The notes beneath the pieces are model-generated. The model was not told where the DNA came from. It saw only the letters and a list, made by a program, of their open reading frames with translations, and made no database searches. A stretch of 64,000 bases of DNA from Paramyrothecium sp. XJ0827 (lineage: Eukaryota; Ascomycota; Sordariomycetes; Hypocreales; Stachybotryaceae), in the NCBI GenBank assembly GCA_020881915.1, contig JAJFPB010000009.1, forward strand, positions 1,364,001 to 1,428,000, read 5' to 3'. Below are positions 38,370 through 50,228 of this stretch, in pieces. The position numbers were made by a program, and so were the translations under genes. How positions within the stretch are numbered: the stretch's first letter is position 1; each line of letters opens with the position of its first letter.

Positions 38370-39590
38370 ATTATTTTTAAAAAAAATTTATTAAAAAATA
38401 AAATAATTATATTTTATATATTATTTTATTTATTTTATTTATTTTATTTATTTTATTTATTTTATTTATTTTATTTATTTTATTTATTTTATTTATTTTA
38501 TTTATTTTATTTATTTTATTTATTTTATTTATTTTTTATATTTATTTTATTTATTTTATTTATTTTATTTATTTTATTTTATTTTATTTATTTTATTTAT
38601 TTTATTTATTTTATTTATTTTATTTATTTTATTTATTTTATTTATTTTATTTATTTTATTTATTTTATTTATTTTATTTATTTTATTTATTTTTTATTTA
38701 TTTTATTTATTTTATTTATTTTATTTATTTTATTTATTAAATATAAATTATTTTAAATTAATTAAAAATTATAATTAAAAATAAAATATTTAATTAAATA
38801 TTTTATAATATATAATTTTAAAATTAAATTACTTTTTATTTTTTATAATATATATTAAATTATTATAATTAAATTAAATATTTAAAAAAACTTTAAAAGT
38901 ATTAAATTTATTTTTTAAATATAAAATATATTATTATAAACTTTAATATTTATTATTAATAAATTTAAATTACTTATTTTTTAAATTTTAAGAATTTTAA
39001 AAGTAATTAAAAAATAAAATTTTAATTTAAATATTTAAAAAAATAAAAAAAAAAATATAAAAGTAATTTTTAATATTAATTATTAATATTTTTAATTTAT
39101 TTATAAATTAATATAAAGTAATATTATTAAAAACTAAAATATTTAATTTTTAAGAAATAAATAAAATATTAAAATAATATAAAGTAATATTATTAAAAAC
39201 TAAAATTTTTAATTTTTAAGAAATAAATAAAATATTAAAAAATATTAAAAAATATTTATATAATAAAGAAATAATAATTATAAAAGAAAATTAAATATTA
39301 ATTAAATAAATAACTAAAAATATATAAATAATAATTAAATTATTAAAGTAAAGTAATTAAAGAAAATTAAAATAATTAATTTAATTATAATATAATATAT
39401 ATAATAAACTTAATTATAATATATAAATATATAAAATAAAAGTAAAAATCTTTAAATAAAAGTATAGTAATTAATTTTAATTAATTAGATAATTTATAAT
39501 ATTTTAATTAAGATTTCTATCTTAAGAATTAAGATTTATAGCCTACTTATTATATATATATATATTAAAGTAAAATAATATAAACTAATA
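38370..39590. repeat. Right copy of the long A+T-only direct repeat
   Basis: It matches the start of the window collinearly: TTATTAAAAAATAAAATAATTA before the array, the array itself, and the tail ending TAATATTTTAATTAAGATTT near 39510. A block of about 70 bp is tandemly duplicated at about 39108-39240 in this copy only. It ends where the sequence begins to regain G+C. Confidence 0.7.
38420..38738. repeat. (TTTTATTTA)n minisatellite, right array
   Basis: The same 9-mer array as at 58-416, in the same orientation, with interruptions around 38533-38585 and 38690. Confidence 0.9.
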
Positions 39591-39924
39591 ATCTTTAGGT
39601 AACTCTAAGCTAGATTCTAATATACTATTATTATACTAGCCCCCTAATAACTTTATAATTAAATAACTTTAAGGTATTATTATATAATAAATACTTAGTA
39701 CTAGATATTTTAATTATATTTTTTCAGGACTCCTAATCTAGTACCCCCTACTTACCTGGCCTTACCTAAATATAGCTAATCTATATAAAATTTAGCTACC
39801 CTAACATTTATTACTTATATACACCAAAGCTAATTCTAGCCAGAACCCTAACCCTATTAGTTACTCTATGATAGTTACTCGGCCACTGTACTATACTTAT
39901 AAGAGAAAATCAGCGATCCCTGGC
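39591..39924. other. Compositional transition zone
   Basis: G+C rises stepwise from almost zero to normal across these bases. No ORF or repeat was recognised. A short CCCTAACCCT string at 39846-39855 is too short to call telomeric. Confidence 0.6.
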
Positions 39925-40527
39925 TGTGACGACCGGGCCTGGACCTAAGTACAGGGTAGGTGGTTTTGCAGTTTATTTAATGCAGGGAACGGGATTCCCT
40001 CTTGAAGTAATAGATCACTTATTACTAGTCTATAAGACTTCTTCTCTAGAAGCTGGTTAAAGGATATCTTAGGGACTATATATTATTAATAGCTAGTAGG
40101 TTCTAATCTAGATATAATATGCGGAACCTCCTATTTATATACGTGGTTCCCTTTCCTGGAGCGCGCGGGAGGGCACTCCTTGGATCACAATATGCAACGC
40201 TCCTAAGAGCATTGCAGAAGGTAATCCTTCTGGTGGTGCCTCTACGCTCCTAGCCTTATTCATAGGAATCTTCTTCCATGTAGGTCCCTGTCCTTATTAG
40301 ACGTTTTCCTGTTCCTATCCTTTCGTTCCTAGCCTCTGGCTCCTGGCCCTTCTTTTGTACCAGTATCTAGTTTTGGGCTAGTATATTGGGGCTGGCCCGT
40401 GGGTTGTACTAGTAGCGTGGGGGCTAGTCTATCCTAAGGCCAGTAGCCTGAGGCTGGTACGGTGTTTTATGTGTTTTATTATGTAACTTTCTACGGATTA
40501 GTCATGACCTTGGGTCAGGTCGTGACA
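39925..40527. mobile_element. Solo LTR (603 bp) with 5-bp TSD CTGGC
   Basis: It begins TGTGACGACC and ends GGTCGTGACA, so it has TG...CA ends with short inverted terminal repeats. The pentamer CTGGC is duplicated exactly at 39920-39924 and 40528-40532. There is no internal coding region, as expected for a recombinant solo LTR. The base composition is fairly normal in its right half, so RIP has spared it. No second copy is seen in the window. The retroelement family is not identifiable from the LTR alone; its ends do not resemble the decayed gypsy remnants here. Confidence 0.85.
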
Positions 40528-40532
40528 CTGGC

Positions 40533-43249
40533 TTTGTACTGAATCTTGAAATGTAGAGAGGGATTAACCACATCTTCCGAGCTCCATGCTTCAATGATTT
40601 TTTTGTTCTTAATTCTCTCCCAATTAGGCTCATCTCATCCTCTTAGACGGAAGCGCGGAATCATTCTAGGTCGAGAATGCCAGGCACGTTACACCGGACT
40701 CCGACTTTGCATTGTTAGTTCCTTGACGTACGGTCTCGGGTGCCATTAGTGATGCATAATGCATCCATTGTTATTCATCGTTGGCCGCCTTTGTTGGATG
40801 CTAGTGGGAACATCAGGGACCTAATCTAGCCATAAAGAAACGATATGACGGTTATGGAGAGATGAGAGATGAGCTACGCCAAAAATTACTTTGCAGGCCA
40901 GGCGTGTTGGAAAGGGCGCACATCGGTTGCACCGATGGCTACTGCGGGAGGCATCGTTTTCATGATGTCAACCTTTGCTGCTGGTGTTGTTCAACTTGTG
41001 CCTGTTTCGCCACTTTGTGAGGTGCCCGGTTCGCTAGGTGCCGATAAGGAGCGAGTTGTTCTTCCGTGGCCTGACTCATTGTGTCTGGAAATGTTGACGG
41101 ATGACAATCGCCTACACTGTAATTCTACAATAGGCAGTGTCTCCTTACAACGCCTTGGAGCCAGTTACCTTCAAATTGAATGATCGAAAAAGAGCCAACT
41201 GAAAGCTCTTCACAAATACAAAATATACGACAAAGGTCGATCTCCAGGTATTCGGCCTGGCTGCTGCACCAAGTCTGAGCAATGATCCAGGGGCGTAGAG
41301 CCATAGTACGTGATGACAGTAAGGTATGCACCTAGTTCTAATAGCTCTTCGGACTATCTTTGGGGTGGCTATGTGTAATGGAGAACATCATCCAGCACTT
41401 AACCCTGTACTCAACATGAGCACCCATTTCACTATGGGATCACTTAGCCTACATCTCTCTAGCGTCTTCTTCATAATGAAGGCTACCCAAACTGACCTCA
41501 TTACCTCCCCATTCTGTCGAGGGCGATCGGTCTCTTTTGGATCTGCATCGTGGCAACGGCGTCGTCATAAATAAATAGCCCCATCAAACGCTCAGACGTG
41601 CGGAAGCCCATAGCAGGGTTCACAGCAACAGCCCGGATTGGCAATGCCTCAAACCCCTCCTCCTCGAGGCTAGCTTCCACGGCATTCCGCAGATGCAAAT
41701 CAAATTTCCGTACGTTGGTCAATATCTGGGATCGAAAATCCCAAAGCATATAATCGAGGCAGCTCAACATGAACTGCTTTATTCTTAGAAGCAACCAGTT
41801 GTTAATAGGCATAAACCCGCCAAAGATACATATAGGCAGCCAATTACCTTCAAAGTTCTTTTCTTTTGTGTCAAAATGGCAAGTCAAGAGTGGAAAGGGG
41901 AGAATTCAGACCAACAAAGAGAAGATCCCTTTCATGAAAATAAGTAGCATATTCTGATATTTATTTCTCTCTGTTTGTTATTACCAGTTTCTTCAATCTC
42001 GGGGCAAGGAATGTGAACTTTCCAGGACCGAGATTATTGAAGTGTTAGATATCATCACGACTTCATTAGGAAGCCACTAGACCATTGGTAAAAATTTGGC
42101 CCCGTTTGCGAAGAGTGTGACTTTGAGTAGGGTGCCAGGAACCCCAGCCGCTGTGCGCGAATAGGCTTATTCTTGTGGAGTTGGAGCCAACATCTGCGCT
42201 GACTGCCTCGAATGAACTTCCCATCGCTCACTAGGGCTGACAAAGATGGCGTAGTGTATCATAGACTATGTAGAGATTGATGGCTCCTTGCCTCATGGCC
42301 ACCGACGAGATCGCACCCTGAAGTCGATGAAGCAGAGCAAAAGCCTGGAGCTTGAGCAGCTCAAGGGACATTGTAGTGCAGCAAATGTCGAGAATACATG
42401 CAATCGCAGTACCGGTTCAGTAAGGTATCATCGACTTGACATTCAAGGCCAACTCTCGCGTCCTCTACACGATGCTGATATGTGTCATTCGAGTTGGGCG
42501 TAATGTTGACAAGGGGCTGTCCAAAACCATTCAAGAAGAGGCTGGACTCGTTCAAAAGTGCCCTGGCCGAGGGTTGACCTTTCATCGAGGCCTCCGCCAC
42601 TCAACCGGAAATACCGAAGTGCTGAGGCCTGTAAAGGGACTGCCTTGAACCATTTATTGCCTAATCTGGTTATATGCTGCGGCGATTCTAGCGCATTGGG
42701 GGCGAAATCAGATCGGAGCAGGGAAAAGCTTGTCTGGCAGATACGTGTGGCTAGCTTGGGCTCCGTCAAGTATGTACGTATAACAAAATAAGACGGCTTT
42801 CGGGCCATCAACACCTCTTTCCTGCATTCCGATCCACTGTCATGTGCGCATAATGTCCGGACTAAGTTCGTCGACATGTTGGGCCCTTGCAGCTAATTTG
42901 CCTGTCTAGTGGACGGCGGGTCCTGGCTGTTACATTGTACCCAATGAACAGGTCTCAAATAAGGCCTTGCATCTGCCCTGTTTCTTCTGATTTGGCCGAT
43001 GTACAAACATAGCATCAAACGGCCCAGAATCGTCACATTGTTTTTCGGTATCCGTGCTTACCTTGAGCGGAACCTCACAGCCCACTGTGCCGGCTGACTT
43101 CCTGCATTGCCCCCGCCAGGGAGGCATTCTTATCTGTCTCCTAATCACCATGTACCCCTAACAGGTTTGCCCACTCTGGCCATCGTATGAGGGTTATGAA
43201 AATATTTTGCAAGGACGCATCTATGTACATGGGCACATTACCAAAGTTC
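40533..43249. other. Intergenic region with no confident gene
   Basis: Normal-composition DNA. Several short open stretches overlap on both strands without introns that join them, conserved motifs or a plausible start context. The only one with protein-like composition is listed separately (41501-41887). It may hold remnants of lost genes. Confidence 0.55.
41501..41887 (-). CDS. Doubtful ORF, unknown product (possible gene relic)
   Basis: The C-terminal 85 residues (LDYMLWDFRSQILTNVRKFDLHLR, then an acidic EEEGFEALPIRAVAVNP tract, ending in ALDRMGR) have the composition of a folded protein with amphipathic helices. The first 40 codons look like read-through of an intron (a GTAATT donor after KNFE and an AG before QFMLSC). 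No start, upstream exon or family could be identified. It may be the 3' end of a decayed gene. Low confidence that it is expressed. Confidence 0.2.
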   Translation of the reverse strand: MTCHFDTKEKNFEGNWLPICIFGGFMPINNWLLLRIKQFMLSCLDYMLWDFRSQILTNVRKFDLHLRNAVEASLEEEGFEALPIRAVAVNPAMGFRTSERLMGLFIYDDAVATMQIQKRPIALDRMGR

Positions 43250-43256
43250 TATAAAG
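43250..43256 (+). promoter_or_regulatory. TATA-like box upstream of the RTA1-like gene
   Basis: TATAAAG lies 304 bp before the proposed start at 43560. It is followed by a strongly CT-rich tract (43300-43400), which in filamentous fungi often precedes transcription starts. An open stretch of 73 codons at 43282-43503 overlaps this leader and is probably not a gene. Confidence 0.35.
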
Positions 43257-43559
43257 TCAGCTGGCCTTCCTAGCCCATTCCATGCCTCCGCAGACCCTTT
43301 CCATCTTGCTTCATTTTCCTTTTGTTGCCGTTTCTCTTTCTTCTTTCCTTTGTCTTCTCAAGATCTACTCTTCTATTGAAGTTCCCATTCATCTCTATTT
43401 AGTCACCATCTTTGCTCTGGTACATACGTCAAGCGACTATCAGGCAACCTGCACAAATAACTTGTCAAACCTAGCTCATACCTGTGGTACTGTTGGTGTT
43501 TGAACGCTCTCAAGATCCGACTTCAACTACTTAGAATAAATTTGCTGCGTATTTTCACA

Positions 43560-44708
43560 ATGGGATCGAACAACGTCGGTAAGACATCGAATTATCGAAT
43601 TGAGAAAACAGAAGACTAAAACCGAGACATCAGTGGAACACAGTGTTTATATTTACGCCCCAAACAAGATTGGCCCGGTAATATTTGCTGTGCTATTCTT
43701 CATCAGCACGGCGTGGCACTTCTGGCAATGCGTGTAAGTCCAACTCCCCGTTCTGGCACGCACTGTATGCACTCAATTTACAATAATTCCAGTCACTATA
43801 AGTCGTGGAAGATCACAGGCATGCACGTGGTTGCTGCCTTTATCTTCGCTGTCGGCTTCGCTCTTCGCGAGTATGGTGCCTTCAATCACGATGTCCGAGT
43901 GCAGTCCAACGTCACCGTTTTTATCATCAGCACCTGCGCTATCTACATGGCGCCTCCAATTCTCGAGCTGGCAAACTTTCACGCTCTAGGTCGAATTCTC
44001 TACTTTGTGCCTTACCACTCGCCCATGCACCCCGGTCGTACGCTTACGACTTTTGGTTCTATAGCCAGCCTGGTTGAGATCTTTAACGGTATCGGCATTG
44101 CGTGGATCGCCAACCCTGCAATCAGCGGCAAGCTCAACAAAGTCGGCCACGTCTTGCTCAAGGCATCTCTACTTATTCAAGTTGGAGTAATCGCCTGCTT
44201 CTGCGGAATTGCAATTACATTCCACCAACGCTGTGCCAAGGGCCACGTCCTAACGCGCCACACTCGCGAACCTCTCATCACCATGTACACGTCGTCGCTA
44301 CTTATCACGATTCGATGCATCTACCGCATAATCGAGCACTTTGGGGGCTCACAACCAAAGTCACGTGCTGACTTTGATAATTTGCACCCCACCCTGCGCT
44401 ATGAGTGGTATTTCTACGTTTTCGAAGCCGCCATGATGCTCACCAACTCCTTTCTCTGGAACGCCCGTCATCCTCGTCTATATCTACCCGAGGATTACCA
44501 CGTGTACCTTGCACAAGACGGTATTACTGAGATCACCGGACCCGGCTGGAAAGACGATCGGTCCTTTCTAGCTACCGTTCTCGACCCTTTTGGATACTGG
44601 GACAAGAGTGCCAAGAAAAATGCTCCTTTCTGGGAGAATAATGGATTCGCTCGCGTTCACAGCGATGAGATCCCTCTTCACAAGCCCACCGGTGTGCAAC
44701 ATGTTTGA
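43560..44708 (+). CDS. RTA1-like seven-transmembrane protein
   Basis: Three exons (43560-43578, 43634-43733, 43793-44708) give a 344-residue protein. Introns of 55 and 59 nt have GTAAGA/CAG and GTAAGT/CAG borders, and the frame is continuous only with this splicing (MGSNNV-VEHSVYIYAPNKIGP). Seven hydrophobic segments are visible, with family features LGRILYFVPYHSP after the third and MYTSSLLITIRCIYRIIEHFGG in the sixth, then YEWYFYVFEAAMM in the seventh. The C-terminal tail after residue 270 is hydrophilic. The RTA1/RSB1-like family comprises fungal plasma or internal membrane proteins linked to lipid translocation and resistance to toxic amphiphiles such as aminocholesterol; the substrate here is unknown. 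It is the first real gene after the A+T-rich block. The tiny first exon is the least certain part. Confidence 0.88.
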
Positions 44709-47306
44709 GAAACGAATCTGGTACCCAGTGTATCGCAACACTTACTGTTCGAGGGAGCTCCCTAGATCTCACACATCGACCATGGCAGCGAGTGGATGCA
44801 GTGTAGGGTATTGAAAAAATGGTCTTATTAAGAGGAACATGCGAACATCACTTGGATTGCCGACAGTGTTTCGTTCCCAGTCGAGACGTCAATGAGCCAC
44901 AGACGAACTACTTGGCCTGGATTCTCAAAACTTGCTATTGATTTGAGAACTGAAGGGATCCATCAACATTCAGATGGGAGATACGACTAGGCACATCTTA
45001 AAGTTCTTACTACGGCAAAGAACATCAAACATCTCTCTTTGGTTTGCTTTATGTTCCCCGGAAAAAGGCGCTTGTGGACTCGTCATGTTACCTAGGCACA
45101 GGAATGACCTGGAGTACGTGTGCATAGGAAACTGCGAACGAAAAGAAAGAAACTTGCTTGGGAATTGTAAAGTAGAGGGGAAAAGCACTCAAGAGGCAGA
45201 AGTAAAACCATTATGTGGTATGAGTTACTAGAAAGATATTGCGTGCATGACTCTTCTTTACCCACTGTGCCAAAGCCTCAAAAACGCTCCTGCGCTGGCG
45301 TGCCATACCGATTGTAAAAACGACTTTGACCTCAATTCATGAAATCTTAAGTTGCATTCGTAGCGCTCGGTTTGGAGCTGAAGTCTACGGCCATCCACGT
45401 GTCTGCAGGGTCCATTCCGAACATCCATGACAGAGCCATCCCACATAACCAGCATGGCGTATCCCGCCTACCCCATCTTTCTTTTGAACTGAGAAAGAGA
45501 ATCGAGAAGTCGAGCCAAGAGGCGAAAAAATGCGGAATTTGCCATGTAGATCTGTAATGCTCAAACCGGCTGAAGAATGCGGAGGGATGATCATCTGCAA
45601 GATGGTATGTGCTTACACCCTGGTCCATGCTCACTTGGTCTTGCAATATTACTACAATGAGACGTCATTTAGCCGCAGTGGCTTACGTGATTTGGAAGCT
45701 TCTTGATGTGGGATTTCTGCTGTGCCACCATCGCCGCTTTGTTGTCATCAGAAGAAAGTGAGAACCCCCTTATTAAAAAAGAACGAGCTGCAAAGACTTA
45801 TGGACAACAGGAGCCAAATACACGAGAAGGTTGCTCGTTGCTCAGGTGAGGGGATTCCAATGACTTGCGACGGGCGTACTGCATCACGAACCTACGACGT
45901 TGATTTGTGGCATGTAGTAAGCCGCAGGGAAAGATGCATCCGCCGACCACTAGCCTCTCCTGGCCATGATAATCTATTATCGCAATCTTGATCTGCCGGT
46001 CCTGCAGCGCAACCCCTTCTTTATGTTAAAAGGTGCTGAAGACCTCCTTGAAAGGCTGAGGCCTGAAACATTTGGCCTGCGCTCAACCCAACTGCGAGCT
46101 GAGCCGAAGAAATGTAGCTTCTCTGGAGGGCAAAATGCGTGCTGGAAACTGATCGACCGTCAGGTGAACCAGACCTTCAAACACCAAAGTAGTGAGCTTC
46201 GGAAAATGGGTAACCAAGTCAGAAGAGAAGGGACCGCACTTTCAGGCGCTTATCGACCTGCATACAAATTTCTTCTCTGTGTTTCAAATCTCTTAGTTCG
46301 GGCCAAGATTTACCTGTTGGGTTAGGACATTGTCCTATGCGGTTTATCCCCTGCGAAGCCACTGCCTTACATGACCGGCTCCTATTCCATTGGGCGCCTC
46401 AGAAACCCTATCCCTGCCTCAGCCGCCGAAATAAGACACAAGAGCCAGGCCCTGCCACCCCCCCCCATTTCTCACAACTGCGATTGGATCTGTGCCCGAA
46501 GTGGTATAAAGCAGTCACTTGTCCCATAGCATACGGGAATCTGCTAAGAGTGAGTACCTGGAAGCCTGCATTAGCTGTCTTCACTGGCCAACCCGTGTGC
46601 TCCAGCACTTCGGCGCGCAAAAATTGATTGCGAATATTCAATACACAATCCACAATCGAGATTTACCAAGAATTGAAGGCATCGAAACCTGACGAAAGCG
46701 GTTCCCCAAACACTGGGAAGGGAGCTGCGGACCATTCGATACCACAAGTGGCTACTCCGAAGGTGAAAAGCCAGTCTGTTCACAAAGGCTGAGATACGCG
46801 GCGGCCCTCCAGAGATTAGACGTCTATTATGTTTTGTGCGGCAGGCTCCCACTTTTAAAAACCCGACGAGTCGATTTATCTGTATGTTTTCATTGCCTTT
46901 TCTCCCCTGGTATCGTAGGCTCATTCGAGATTATAGTCATGCCCGCAACATAATTTGACACACGGAACCTGCTTCTACATGCCTATCGACGGGGCAGGTG
47001 GAATATTAATGTTTCTCGAAAGCTGCAGTCGTATTTCTTGCTCATTACTTTTTTGATACTATTTGATCTCAATTATAACCTGACGGGGATTCGTGGGCTA
47101 AAGTTTGCAAACGTCTGAGATAGAGCTGTTTTGGACAACATTGGGAGCGGTCGGTCACAATTCGGATACTTCAGCGGTTGCCCTTCAAACGGGGCACGCC
47201 AGCCTTCCTACTTGCATTCGCTCGAGGTGTCCTACACCAGCAACTCTCGATCTAAGACAAACGTGCCATCTCGACTTACAGATCGGGTAGCATTTACCCT
47301 TGAACT
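44709..47306. other. Intergenic region, no gene recognised
   Basis: About 2.6 kb between the RTA1-like gene and the Zn2Cys6 gene. Open stretches are short, overlapping and without motifs. There is a TATAAAG at 46504 and a run of nine C at 46458-46466. It probably contains the long upstream region of the regulator gene. Confidence 0.55.
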
Positions 47307-49323
47307 ATGCCTCCTGCCTCTGCAGCAGCAGCAGGCGATGGCCCTCGCCAATGCTGGGAATGCCTACGACGACGATGGGTTTGTGACGCGGCCAGGCCAG
47401 TATGCAATAAATGTCGAGCCGCAGGCATCGTTTGCCCTGGTTACAACGACCGAAAACCCTTGACGTGGCTGGCTCCCGGGCGGGTCACGTCTCGGGCCCG
47501 AACAAAGAATCCGAAGCAGGGGCAGCGGGGACCGGCCATAGCCGGTGCCGGCGGTGACCCCGGGCCCACGCCCGTGAAAGGAAAGAAGACAATCGCCGTT
47601 ACCAAAGCCGGATCCGAGCTGCCGCTGGCTTCTTCATCAAGTCCCGAAGCTTCAACCATGCCACCTTCGATTGGGAGTGCTCCTTCCTTGAACCACTCTA
47701 CTGCCGATTCAGAACCTGCCGATTGCGCTGGCATTGTACCGGGTTTGTTTCACAGCAATTTTCCACAAATCGCAGATACTGTCGATCTTGCCGAAGCTGC
47801 CCAATATTGTGAGAATTAAGCTTCATCACCGTAAAGGACTGAGAGTTTGTCTCTTCTAACAAACCGTTCAGACAACTTACATATCTACCCTGGCCTGGTG
47901 TCCAGCCAGCTGGCGCCGAATCCTTTCGTTGTTCCCGTCTCCTCTGTCGAGTGTATCCCAACCTCCTTACGCCATGCGCTCGTATCCATGACACTGAGGC
48001 ATCGCATCTTACAACGAAGCATCAGTCAGGGATCCCATTCCTCTCCCACATCCACCCCGTCTAGTGGTTCCGTTACTCCGCCATCCTCCCCGCCAAGTCT
48101 GCCGGGAAGCAGCGGAACTTCCTATGCCTCCGAGTTGATTAACCACAACTCTCCATCTTCGAACAGTTCGGGTCCAGCGTCGATTATTCAGCCACCTCTG
48201 TACAGCGCGGTGGAACCCCTTGCTGACATGTGGATGCAACTACATCGACACACGGGTCTTGGTATCCGAGCCCTAAACGAAGAAATTAGCGAGGAGTCTA
48301 CACGAAGCAGCGACTCAACAATTGCTTCTGTGTCAACGTTTCTGACAGCAGAGGTATGTTAACTCGACTGCAAGACATGGATAAGCGGGGCTAACATTTC
48401 TCGAATAGTTGACACAATCGGTATCGCCTTTATGGAGGCCTCATGCTGACGGCCTAGTGGCTCTCATCACACTTCGGGGTGGACTCAAGAAATTGATCGA
48501 GTCAGCTGAGCATCTAAAACCTGCGCTGCTGTCTTTTGTGATGTGAGTTTCTACCAGACCCTGGATTTGGCACTCTTATGCCCTCAGTTGTATGAGACAT
48601 TGCATGGTATCTGACTAGCGCTTTAGTGTTTCTGTGATTGCCAATACCACGAGTCCTTCGGTCAATCAAGTCACGGCAGGACCTCACGAGGACCTGATGG
48701 AAATTATTCCGGAACTGTATGCTATTGGCATTTTCCCATCTCTTCCCTGTCCCCTGCCACTATTCGTTGCCATCATCGACATCAACCGCACGAGGCACAA
48801 GCTAGCTACTGGGGAGCCTCCACTACCACTGTCCAGCGCAGCGCAGACTACACCAGTGGTGATTATGAACCAGATCAACGAGTTCATTCCTGAGATGTGG
48901 GCGCGAAATCAAGGGACCAAACATCCCAAGGAGTGGTACCTCATTGCCAGAATCTTCCAGTCCGCCGTCTGGCTATATTGTACGGCGGCCTTGTCCTGCA
49001 CGGCAGAACTCCTCCCAGGCAACAGGTGCCCCGCACATGTACGAAACGATCACCGTGCGCGCCTTTTTGCGCTTTTGATGGAAGCCATGGAGTCACCTGT
49101 TGCAAAGAAAGGCGTGGTATGGCCGCTTGTGGTAGCCGGCTTCGAGGCCGCTACTGGGACAGACGAGGAACGTTTCTTTGTGAACGAACACCTGTGTCAA
49201 ATAACGCGGGAAACAGGCGCATCGTATCCGCTAGTCGCCAGAAGTGTGCTCGAGAGGTTTTGGAGTTCTGGAAGGACGCAGTGGGATGAGTGTTTCGATC
49301 GACCATACGCCGTGTTGACGTGA
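47307..49323 (+). CDS. Zn2Cys6 transcription factor, ACR-2-like
   Basis: Four exons (47307-47808, 47872-48353, 48409-48542, 48627-49323) encode 604 residues. Introns of 63, 55 and 84 nt have GTGAGA, GTATGT and GTGAGT donors. The N-terminus holds a complete binuclear cluster: C16, C19, C26, C33, C36, C43 (CWECLRRRWVC, then CNKCRAAGIVC), followed by PGYNDRKPLTWLAPGRVTSR. That tail is characteristic of the ACR-2 (acriflavine sensitivity control) group. A Ser/Pro/Gly-rich linker follows. After the first splice comes YYNLHIYPGLVSSQLAPNPF, the start of the fungal-specific regulatory region, which continues with a second Ser-rich insert (about residues 235-285) and ends LERFWSSGRTQWDECFDRPYAVLT. It acts in the nucleus as a DNA-binding regulator; its targets are unknown. 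Assignment to the ACR-2 group is from remembered family features. Confidence 0.88.
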
Positions 49324-50228
49324 GTTCACAGAAAGCGGCCAGTATTTGCGCTGCCTCCGATGCGATTTCACAGGCGAGGGCAAGACTCCGTGCCCGTCAT
49401 GACTGCGCAATAACGAGAAGAACGAGTAACGAAGTGGATGACAAGAGGCGCGTTCACGAGGATTTCCGAAAGAACGACCAATGATTCTTTGGGGATGTAT
49501 CACCCACGGCGCATTTTACTGGTAGTGAGCTTGATGGGAGCGACATGTTTCATTCCTTGTAAGAGAAGGGCAGACACGCAGTGAATACGAATAATTGTGT
49601 ATACAGAACTCATGCCTCTCTTGAGGTATTGTGGTTCAGGCCGTCCATGGCGATGGGCAGAGGAAGATGTTGGACGCAGAATACACGCGACACAGTTTCT
49701 GGAAAGGGTGCTTCCCTCGTACGTTGACGGTAGCCAATTCCATACGCCAGCACAGGTCTGACCTCTTTTTTCCCCGAATGTCTTGTCATGACGTGAAGTC
49801 AAATGTTTTCCTTCAGTGCGTTGAGAAACTGCTTTGTTCGGACGCGGTCGTGTGGCTGTGCGCATCGAGCACGAAGCACGGGAAACCCGTGGCGGTGCAG
49901 CCACGCAACTCCAACAGTCGATCATCACCACCTTTGGAACCAACCAGGGAGCCACTGCTACCCCCTGAGCCACGTGACCTGTACCGTTGCGTTCCCTCAA
50001 GTCTCTGGCTGGAGGGCTGAGTGAGACGCGGGCAATTGCTACATTGTAGTTCGGGGCTCAAATGACGACGCATTGAAAGCCTCATTCACGAGTCTGTCTC
50101 TTGGTGGTGCATTCGTAAACGAATAGCATTTAGTGCAGAGAGCGGCGACCGTAGATCCCACTGGTCTGACTAGAGGGAGGTGCACACGATAGCCTCCACT
50201 CCGGCACTCGCCAGCCGACCTCACCAAG
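49324..50228. other. Intergenic region between the regulator and the Mpv17 gene
   Basis: About 900 bp of normal composition. Open stretches on both strands are short and mutually overlapping. It is expected to contain the terminator of the regulator gene and the promoter of the Mpv17-family gene. No clear TATA box near 50150-50220. Confidence 0.5.

Noticed and set aside
39844..39856. AACCCTAACCCTA string, like two telomeric repeats
   Set aside because: Less than two full units, no array and no polarity evidence; expected by chance in a CCCTAA-containing context. Not evidence of a telomere.
42361..42877. Overlapping 60-130 codon ORFs on both strands
   Set aside because: Mutually overlapping frames without motifs, start context or joinable introns; chance ORFs in G+C-balanced DNA.
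43282..43503. 73-codon ORF with a signal-peptide-like start
   Set aside because: It lies in the CT-rich leader between a TATA box and the RTA1-like start. The hydrophobic run comes from CT-rich DNA and there is no cysteine pattern or stop context supporting a secreted peptide.
46458..46466. Nine-C homopolymer
   Set aside because: Too short and isolated to be a feature; may vary by sequencing error.
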